From the NCBI RefSeq assembly GCF_947172395.1, contig NC_069098.1, forward strand, positions 4,891,001 to 4,955,000: a stretch of DNA of 64,000 bases, given 5' to 3'. The position numbers and the translations under genes are program-made. The notes below the pieces were generated by a model. It was not told where the DNA came from. It did not search any database and saw nothing but the letters and a program-made list of their open reading frames with translations. The DNA comes from Bicyclus anynana. Lineage: Eukaryota; Arthropoda; Insecta; Lepidoptera; Nymphalidae. Within the stretch, counting starts at the first letter, position 1. Each line of letters opens with the position of its first letter. This document shows positions 55,000 to 64,000 of the stretch, one piece after another.

Positions 55000-57440
55000 C
55001 CGCAGGCCGTTTACTTACAAACAACTCTATGATAGGTCAATATAGCTGTGGTATAGATGCAGAAGGACGAGGGACATTATGTTATGAATATTATGACAGC
55101 AGAACATTCTAATTTCAAAAATTTAGAAGCTTTGGAGAGCATGTTAAAGATTGGTGATCTAGAATGCTCAATTGTTTCAAATCAAATGTAATTCGTTTAT
55201 TTCAAGTACTTTACCAGGACTTTAAACGTCGAGTTTGTATATTTGTAGTTACTCCTACTGTTACACGTGCAGAATGCATATTTGGCAAGAAACTTAACAA
55301 CTTTAGGAGCAATGCTACTTAAATACGGTATCGGTATCAACAATATTTGTTGGATCTGAGCAATAAACTAACTAATTATGACTTCTTTATATGCTTGTTT
55401 GTTAATTTAATGCGTTGTAGGTAATATGTGTGACATCTTATCACTGAGCCTAATAACATATAGGACAATATTCATTCTATCATGTATATTGCTGCTACGT
55501 GACCTGATTTGCGCTTGTATCGATTAAATTCATATACTCGATGTAATACTAGCGACGCGTAACATGTCCCGTGCTTTCATCCCCTTCATCATTGGGGTTA
55601 AACTGCCTCATTCCTCCAGTAGTTACGTCGATTTGGTTTTGAATCATGAGATTTATGAATTTCAAATCCTGAGTTATACAAATTTGAGCTTTTCTACCAA
55701 TAAAAGGTCGGTGTTGGGTAAGGTGAATATATGCCTCGAAGTGCATCAGCTATTGTTGCAGGTCAATATGATTTATTTCGTATAGTTAACCACAGACAGG
55801 TCTAGCTTTTTCTTTTCTGATTGTGAAAGTGCCGTAGGCTCCTTATTGGGACCTCAGCGACATCACCGGGGGGTTTGGGCGAGAGCAGAAGCATCGCCTG
55901 ATAAGTCCCAAAGCAGAAGCAAAAGCTTGTGGTGAATCGGAATTTTAAATACCCTCTGCTACGAGTTTAAGAAGGGAAGCTTGACCTTCGGATAGATTAA
56001 TTAATGGGTAAATTTTCAAAAATCCTTCATTAGTGCAAGCCTACTCTCTAAAATGACCCCGTATTCAAATTTATGTGATTTTAGCTAGCTCAGCAGCTGG
56101 ACTTTGAAAATCTGTTTGTTATTCAGTCAGTCATCATATTATTCTTGTATATAACTAAACATACATACCTTAACAGTCACGTTACTCTTCTTAAACGATG
56201 CTCAATAACACGATAGTAGCATCTCTGAATGTATTCAGTCGGCGGTTCATCATTTATTAACATCGTGTATGCGCTATTGATTCGTGGAGGGTTGTCATAA
56301 CTACCGAGTATGAATCCTTGCTTGTGACCTACTTCTATCAATTCGAGTTAGTCAATTGAGATTTCTAATTATAGTAAAATGAAATGAGGCTTATAAAAAG
56401 CCACTACTTTGCAAAAGTTCATAATATAGGAACTACGAGTACTTATGAATAATAAAATTCTGCTGATTTCTATAAAAAGATCTTTCTTATGTCATCTTTT
56501 TGTTGGCTTCGTTATGAGTATTTTATTAAATTTTAACTTCTTCAATGTTCATTATCCGTTTGTAAAATAAATTATTAATAGCTAGGCACTAGGCAGTATC
56601 CCAAAGTTTTTAGCTTTATTTTTGCATCAGCAGCAAATCAATTAGATCGATAATTAAATATCATACTTTAAAGAAACTCAACATTTATTGGGTTTTTCAA
56701 AATAATTACCTATGATATTTGATATCTGTGACCTTATTATCTTAAATGCTTGAACTCTTGTATAGCGACTTCAATCAATTGCTACCACAGCCGGGCTTCA
56801 GACATTCGATTGATAGCAGATTTAACCTTTGGTCATTACGCCAATTTATTTTGTAACGTACATTGCTTATAAATCATTAAAAAAACAATTTAAATAAGAA
56901 TCAGAAGTATAATAAGTTATTTATGTTAAAATACTAAACATTTTAACCAACTTATTTGGACGAATGACTTATCTATAAAAAGTTTCATGTTTAATCATTC
57001 GATTAATCAAAATAAGTCAAAAAAAATGCATCATTTATCTCTTATAACTATAACGGTAATAAAGTCTTTTACATTCAATGTATTAAGTAGAACAAGTAGT
57101 TTAGTCAGTCGAGTCGAGAGATAGGTAGTAACTACTTTGACGCCATCGCCACTTGAGATCACGAGATCTAATCTAAATTAATGTAGTTTACCAAGTAATT
57201 TGAAGTCACGATAAATCCGACGATTATAAAGAACCTAATAAAACGCAGCTAAATGTGTCGCCATAAAAAACCACGTCGTGTGATATACAACAGCGATGGT
57301 GTCCCATTAAGAAAAGGCGGGGGGGATTCAAAATTAGAATTTTATATCAGTCTCCGAGTTTTTTTTTTTTTTGCTGAGCGATGTCTCTAGCCGGAGCGTG
57401 AATGGGGCCACTACAAAATACCTATCTCATACTTTAGTAC
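55000..57440. other. No confident gene apart from frame A
   Basis: AT-rich sequence with one GC-richer repeat-like patch at 55830-55930 (ggacctcagcgacatcaccg, gggtttgggcgagagcagaa). The minus frame at 55549-55746 and its plus partner show no family features. Confidence 0.45.
56177..56347 (-). pseudogene. Small coding-like frame A (GSYDNPPRIN...CYYRVIEH)
   Basis: It reads LELIEVGHKQGFILGSYDNP, then PRINSAYTMLINDEPPTEYI and QRCYYRVIEHRLRRVT to TGA. A GTATGT donor-like site follows in a shifted frame reading FKKSNVTVK, so a one-base indel could have truncated a longer exon; alternatively GTAACG is the donor. It vaguely recalls small secreted insect proteins of the MBF2 type, but that is a guess. 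It pairs with frame B. Confidence 0.35.
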
Positions 57441-57447
57441 AGGGGTC

Positions 57448-57490
57448 ACCAATTAGTTTCGCTCGGGGTCCATTTTAAGAAATGACATTT
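57448..57490 (+). repeat. Candidate hAT-type terminus
   Basis: acaggggtcaccaattagtt resembles the CAGGGGTCA-type ends of hAT transposons. No partner end was found nearby. Confidence 0.3.
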
Positions 57491-58665
57491 AAAAAAAAAC
57501 ATTTACTAAACAAAGGTAATTACGGACATTACAAAGGTATTTTATTTACTTATCAATGAGAAAAATTACATTTTTTGTTGCTGATTATTATCTGTCTGAA
57601 GTTTGGAGTGAAATTGTAATATCCTGGAAATATTCATCAGTAAGTCGCGATCGAAATTTATACTGCGGGGGATATATTTTTTCTACAATACATTATAATA
57701 AAAATACATTATTTTCATTAAGCGTAGAACAATTAGATACAGTAAATATATTTTGAATAACATTTTATAATACATAAGTTATGAAATGACATGCGTTTTT
57801 TACCGTCATTTCTAATTTGTATCTTGGTAAACAGTGCACATCATATGGCTTTAGTATTAGAAAGAAATTCTCGGTAAATCGTGTTATCCTATTGAATCAT
57901 GCGCTTCTAAAATAGATACTGTGCATGAATCTTTTTTTAGATATTAAAAAAACATGACATCTAAGTAATAATTCACGGTTCATTGCCTCTATGTCGGCGT
58001 AACAGGAGTGGTCTCGAAAATAGATCGGTTTGTGTACATTTTTTTGTGGAAAGCAGGTGCGGTGCCCGATCCGGTAAGCAGGTAACGCACGGGACCTGTT
58101 ACCCATTTCCGCGTTAAAATTTTAACGATCGAGTTATATTTTAACTTTACTTTTCTGAAATAGAGAAATCAAATAAAGCTACAGACATTGATGTTCATAC
58201 TTTATAAATTACTGATGAATATCATAACACTGGACTAGTACATCGATATAGTAATAAAACAGATAATGTTGGCACATATTTAGTTTCTATCGTATAAATA
58301 AATACCTTGACTTATACAAATGATTGTGGGTCACATTTAATCTTGTTACAAATGCTTATAAATGAAATATGTTTAAGTATCTGTTTCACCAGACTGGGAC
58401 TTTAATTGGACCTTCAGTTACAACGAAGAACATTATTGGATCATCAACAATCCTATAGAATATTATATTATCATACCTAAATGATGTTATGAAAAAATCT
58501 ACCGAATTAAGAGTCTCTTCTTCTTACTTAGTTAATTAAGATCAAATTTCCTATTGATGTACCTTTCACGTTCGCAGAACGTGAAACCAAACATAATGTT
58601 AATTAGTTTTGACACTAAGATCAACTACTTGTCAAGAAAAAATTATAGATGATTTCATCAATAAA

Positions 58666-58730
58666 GTCGATACTATTGTCTACGTGATTACAATTCTTAT
58701 AATTTTAATCACGTAGACAATAGTATCGAC
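58666..58730. repeat. Perfect 25-bp inverted repeat, 15-nt loop
   Basis: Arms 58666-58690 (gtcgatactattgtctacgt...) and 58706-58730 are exact complements. Confidence 0.92.
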
Positions 58731-59715
58731 AAGTTCTACTGAAAAGAGTCAAAGAGGAAGAAATGCTTGCTCATACTATCATTTAACCAAAAGAGTTAAA
58801 ACAAAAACCGTAAACAGTTAATTGACGAGAGAAAGAGACAGATAGTAGCTTAGAGTAGAATAGCGTGAAAGTATCAGAGATCAGACAACTAAAGGGCCTC
58901 GGTATAAACAAACGCTTGGCTGCAATAATACCTAATAGTAAGGAAGATGCAGGATACGAGTACGCCTAGATGATGTGCTTTTTCACTCTTGACTTGAAGA
59001 CACATTGTAGCTGGTACAGAAACTGCTATTTTGCAGTGAAAATTAGAAATAAAAACCAATAATGAAACGAATTAATCATCGAAATGAAATAATAACCATA
59101 ATCTAAGAAGCTAAAACGCTTTGTACGAGTCCAAGACCTAATTTACTACGTAGGGATGCAGGTTGCTGATGGAAATTATTCAAAGTAAGAAATACCCACA
59201 TTACGACTACGAGTGTGAAAATTGAAAGATTGTTCTAAATATATTTTCAATAGAACAGTATCGATTACTTTTTGTTTTGTTTATAAATCTATCAATTTAT
59301 TAGTATGGGAAGTGGTAACTCGGGTGTTTCAATGGACGCCATACGGCTTGATTAATGACTCCGGTTTCGTTTGGTTTATTTTTTATTCCTTTTTTTAATG
59401 AATCTCTCGTGTTTAGATCCCATCTAATTGGATGACGCGGTGGAAACCGAGTGTACGGTTAAATGCCTCAATAGCACCTACCTATACTTAACTATGAACC
59501 GCTTTCTAACCACTAATTTTTTGAATATCCAATTATATAAACTAGGAATCGAAGTAATTGGATTTATGGAAACTGCTTATGTAGTTATATTTTTAGATAA
59601 ATTCTGTTACTTCCACTCTAATGTGCCTTTACTTACGTATTTCCTTTAAATCTTCATAATAATACTTACCTGAAACAGAAAAATAAATATTAACATGCAT
59701 ATTTTTGACATAACA

Positions 59716-59877
59716 TATTATACTAATATTATAAAGCTGAAGAGTTTGTTTATTTGTTTGAACGCGCTAATCTCAAGAACTACTGGTCCGATTTGAAAAA
59801 TTCTTTCAATGTTAGATTTATCGAGGAAGGCTATAGGCTATTTAATATCCCTTTATTCGTACGGACTAGTGTCTATT
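59716..59877 (+). repeat. Lep1/Helitron-like element
   Basis: tatactaatattataaagct, gaacgcgctaatctcaagaa, gatttgaaaaattctttcaa, and gaggaaggctataggctatt. The 3' end is degraded. Confidence 0.6.
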
Positions 59878-60404
59878 ATTTTAATACTTTCACTCATATC
59901 GAGATTAGAAAGGGTCTTAACAATATAAAACTTCTTCGTAATAGACCAGTTTATGTAATTGAATTTTTTGATACAGGTACGATATAGAAGAATTAAACAT
60001 ATTGATAGACATGTGACAGTAGGAGTTGGTGTTGTATCTATATGTGTCAAAATAACCAGTATATTTAAAAGAGTAGCCATTGAGAGTAAAAGTGTCGTCC
60101 GGTTGGTACATGCAGACCACTTGTCAAGTCAAACACGAATTACGATACGACCAGTACTTGCATTAGCATACGGCCTTTGCCACACCCAAGATACTCGTCG
60201 TGTCAAACATACGATGAACTATTTACTTTTCTCAAGTAGAATAACACTGAGTAACTAACTTAAACAAATACACATTTTAAATATTACGTTTCCTTGGATT
60301 TAATAAGTATAAATAGGACTGCCCCTATACCTCGAAGAGCACGTTAAGAAGTCGGTCCTATAATTATCATTAACATCTGATAGTAGCCGTTAAAAAGACA
60401 ATCA

Positions 60405-60525
60405 TTATCACCTGTCAACCCGCATTCAATTCAAATTGCGATGAAGCAGCGTGATGGATGGATTAAGCTTTCTATTCTAGTAGGGACTAGTGGGTCATTA
60501 AAACAGGATGACAATGATGATGAAT
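60405..60525 (+). mobile_element. 3' end fragment of a LINE/SINE
   Basis: cgcattcaattcaaattgcg, atgaagcagcgtgatggatg and attaagctttctattct, ending near gacaatgatgatgaat, match a common lepidopteran retroelement end. Confidence 0.5.
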
Positions 60526-60529
60526 TAAA

Positions 60530-62800
60530 ATACCTGATAAAAAGAATTAACAAAACACTCTCTATTCATATCAAACAAGATTTTGCACTTTGTTATGTCT
60601 AATCACTTGCAATATCATATCTACATATTGCAATTTCTCTTTTTATGTAAACACAAATCCCTTATACTGCAAAGCATTGCAAAGCGGTTTTTTTTATAGA
60701 TAAATCTGCGATCGTACAGATCCCTAAACAGGCCTTTTAAAAAACCGATAGATTACACAAAGAAACTGAGATTAAACTGAGCTTCAGTTCTCGTTTCCAA
60801 GATTAATCGTGGAAGCAAAGCTAATAGGCAAGCGAGTTGGATGAATTGAAACGCATTGTGAAAGACAGAAAAGGATTTTGCATACTGACTGCCAAACTTT
60901 GCCCTGGGGTTCTGGGAATTACGATAAAAACTATAACAGAATGTATAACTTTATACTTGTAAATCATTATTCCTCCTTGCTAATGACGTCTGTCTGATCG
61001 TATTATCTTGATATCGATTCTTATTCTTGTTTCGTTACTTGTTATCGTATAGATCTTGGTACTTCATTGTCCAGTTAAGCTACGCAACAACTACGCAATA
61101 TGATTAATTTACCGACGGTAAGGATATCTGTTTAAGGCATGACTTTTTATAGTACAAAAATAGTTGACATAACAAGCAGTCCTTCTTCTTATGATAAATT
61201 AGGGTCATCTTTATAATCTGACTGAACCAGGAAAAGGAGCAATGACCCCGGAATTTGGAGCTTAGAACCAGGACCAGCAGTGAGTCCTCTGATCACCAAC
61301 ACCAGCGAGTCCTCTGATCGAAGTATGATGCACGAATCGTATTGACATCGCTAATTCGCTGCTCAAAGGCTTGAAGGTTTAAAACCGCTCCCTTGACGCC
61401 CCTTTAACTATGACACATTCGGGGAAGCCCGGACGGATTGAAAAAACTTAAACATACTTCCAACAAATTTTTAACAGTCTGCAAAAATGGTTGAAAATGT
61501 TTATGGGTTAGATAGATGTGACTATACACCAACTTTGTCTAAATATTTAATTACCTATACTTAAATTAGATGAATTGCAAAACTGTAGATGCAATATGTG
61601 TCTTAAAAAAAATCAAGTGTAACAATCTTCTTTATATTATTGTGTAACACAATATTACACAATATTATTAAGAAGATTCTTACTAACATGACTTTTTTGT
61701 ATTTTTCTACCCACGTAAGGTCATACCTCCCACATAGCATCTCAACTATCAGTCAAATAGCTGTTCAAATATTATTTAATCAAATCAAATAGCTGTCGAG
61801 TAAATACGAAGTCGGCCTTCTAATCTAGTAGATGTTAGCCATTATTTAATTTGCCAGATAATTTTTGAAGAAACAGAACAGTTACAAGTAAAAGCCATCA
61901 TTTTCTGTATTGGGCAAACAGAATTTATCACAATTTAAAAAATATTAAATGACTTAGTTTCATATAGTGCTTTAAATACAAATTTATTTCAAGAATTTCA
62001 AAAAATTAACAAAATAACAGATTAGAGTAGGTACCAAACACATATATTATATTGTCGGGTTTAATATGAAAATGAAAAAGGTACACAAGTAAACTATGTA
62101 TTCTTCAGCTCGATATTATCAAAGATTTATTATTCAGTTATTCCAGGATGTTTTTCTCAATCTAAAACGTAGAATTACGTGTAGCTTAAGAATAATGTTT
62201 GAGCTATATAATGCATGTACTTACCTATGAATGTGTTGGTGATGGTTATGTAAGAATTTATATTTTAATTTGCATTTCCATTGATATGTAACATAACATT
62301 ATTTTTTTACGTAAATTATGTAACTTGCTATGGAGACCTTTATGTAGGTGGTAATAAGTATAAGTCAAGTATGTAATACTCGACCTCCAAGACGCCAAGA
62401 TGTCGAAACCACTCTTTCTTTATAGTATCCACATTTTTCAGACGCATTTTTTAATATAAATTGGTTATTACATAATACGGTGAAGGTTAACAAGGTAACA
62501 TGTCGATCTGACTTACGAGTAACTTGATTTTAATGTTCATCGTAACTTCTTTTACCAGTTGAAAAGGGTTAATTGTCAAGTTTAAATTTTCATTTTTGAA
62601 TCCCCGATACATTGGCTAACCGATCATATTTGTCTTATCAGAAAAACCACCATACAGACTTAAGCCTAACTTCTAAATTAAGTAATTCAATATTAAAATT
62701 AAACAAACAGCTTTATTAAGAGCCATATAAACATCGATGCATGTAAAGATTAACACCTTTCATACTGCAAAATTTATCTGAACTAGACGTGATCAGCTAT
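60530..62800. other. No gene seen; one imperfect hairpin
   Basis: AT-rich. An almost perfect hairpin lies at 61624-61678 (aatcttctttatattattgtgtaa and partner). No coding-like frames. Confidence 0.55.
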
Positions 62801-62817
62801 TTAAAGCTGCTTAATAT

Positions 62818-62828
62818 CCTTCATAATT

Positions 62829-62863
<35 letters not shown>

Positions 62864-63010
62864 ATCAGTCAATGTACGTCCACTGCCGGTCATAGCTATT
62901 TTGTAGGGATTTCCAAAAGTCACAATCCTGAGCCTATATCCAGCGAATCCCTGCGACTCACTTGATGTCGTCATTCCACCTGGTGGGCCACTTACTATTG
63001 AAACCTTAAC
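62818..63010 (-). mobile_element. 3' end of (GAT)n-tailed LINE, minus orientation
   Basis: About 13 ATC units, then atcagtcaatgtacgtccac, ccagcgaatccctgcgactc, acttgatgtcgtcattccac and ctggtgggcca, complementary to the copies at 11739 and 53118. Confidence 0.8.
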
Positions 63011-63019
63011 GGGCCGAAA

Positions 63020-64000
63020 ATTTCTGGTTAGCTTTTTAAAAGAATTCGGCTGCTTACACAGTCCTAAACAAATAAAAGTAGGCCTATTTGTTTTCATTAC
63101 TAATAGTAAGAACCCTGAGACACTCTGATTAAGCTAAGTTCACTTCGTAGAAATCCAAAAATAACGTACCTAGTCTTTTTTCTACTCACTCGTAGTATGA
63201 TGGTGTGATGCTTATCTAGGCTAGTGTTACTCAAACTGATTCTGATTAATCATTCACATCCACAGAGATCGCAGTCAATGCATGTTGCTTTGAAAAAATC
63301 CTCTTCCATTGTTAAATAGGCATTAATTATTCAAAAATATGAGCTGTATTCTGCCTTATTGTCATTGTATTCATAACAAATCACGCATTACCTGTCATCG
63401 TGACTGTTGACTAGTCAGGAAGTGGGTATGTACTATAATAATATTGTCGGTAAGATAACGATTTTTGATAGGTAAAATTACGTCATTTGTCTGTGACACT
63501 AATAAAGAGATTTGGGCATCGAGGTGCACCCTGTGAAATAACATTACAATGAATATATGAGAGTAGTTTGGCGGAAATGTATATTTATCTAACCAAGTAA
63601 AGTAGTTCATTTACATATATTTTTTTTTTAATAAATTGGTCAATCGTTGTAAGTTTGTCCAAGGAATGTTATAGCCTGGTAGTTCAATTCATATGTAAGT
63701 ACTTCCTCCATGAATATTTTATTAATCTAATATGTAAATAAATGTTATCTGTGTGCATATTGTGAACTGCGCAATACTCAATTCAAATAATAACTATTAA
63801 AAACATGAAATTGATGTTAATTTAATTTATTGAATATATTAAAGAGGGAAAAACTATAGAAAATGAATTAAATATTATGATAGATGGCCAGTATGGAATG
63901 ACATTGTCAAAATGTAGACTATATGAGTTAAAGTCATTATAAACCTCAAAATGATCATCAATAATAATGATTTTTTTTTCAACCCATAAATAATCATTTT
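63020..64000. other. No gene seen
   Basis: AT-rich terminal stretch of the window with no feature beyond short chance frames. Confidence 0.55.

Noticed and set aside
55549..55785. Overlapping 65- and 73-codon frames on opposite strands
   Set aside because: Neither shows a family motif or acceptable splice borders, and no match to the nearby YDNxxRIN relics could be made by eye.
59853..60258. Overlapping frames on both strands (plus VGVGVVSICVKI, minus QPDDTFTLNGYSF)
   Set aside because: Both strands are open by chance over the same bases. The minus reading faintly recalls a CUB-like Tyr/Asn/Cys pattern, but stops appear just upstream and no splice sites frame it.
62818..62862. Regularly spaced short repeats that could suggest a CRISPR-like array
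   Set aside because: It is a simple (ATC)n microsatellite at a LINE tail; the context is eukaryotic.

Overview
The window looks like a piece of a moth or butterfly (Lepidoptera) nuclear chromosome. It is AT-rich, its genes are split by canonical GT-AG introns, and two tRNA-headed SINE families, a LINE whose 3' tail is (GAT)n, many fold-back (MITE-like) elements and Lep1/Helitron-like insertions fill the introns and spacers. Species cannot be named from the sequence alone. No prokaryotic, CRISPR or phage-like features are seen.

Layout. (1) 73-8168, plus strand: the last six exons of beta-spectrin, from the Pro/Ser-rich linker through the pleckstrin-homology (PH) domain to the C-terminus. The 3' half of this gene has local tandem duplications: a decoy copy of the start of the last long exon, and three head-to-tail copies of its 3' end with the following intron. 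(2) 11295-20159, plus: a seven-exon chymotrypsin-fold gene of 275 residues whose catalytic Ser is replaced by Asn, so a serine protease homologue. (3) 22600-28520, plus: a five-exon, 291-residue secreted chymotrypsin/brachyurin-like protease with an intact triad. The two genes share four intron positions and phases and are evidently old tandem paralogues. (4) 31803-41067, minus: six exons encoding at least 258 residues of Unc-76/FEZ, the kinesin-1 adaptor; its N-terminal exon(s) were not found. (5) About 41-64 kb: no confident gene. This is mainly transposon-derived sequence plus a few relics: a 120-bp minisatellite that stays open as Thr/Asn/Trp repeats (53.6-54.1 kb), an unrecognised coding-like frame with one stop (50.6-51.0 kb), two related small minus-strand frames (54.9 and 56.2 kb), and an unrecognised 158-codon frame (47.9-48.3 kb).

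How the genes relate. Beta-spectrin (membrane skeleton) and Unc-76 (axonal transport) are conserved single-function genes flanking a two-gene protease cluster; nothing suggests they act together. All exon models were assembled by hand from splice signals, reading-frame phase and remembered family motifs, with no database search. The four genes are phase-consistent across every junction. Every repeat-family name beyond what is visible (SINE, LINE, fold-back) is inference.
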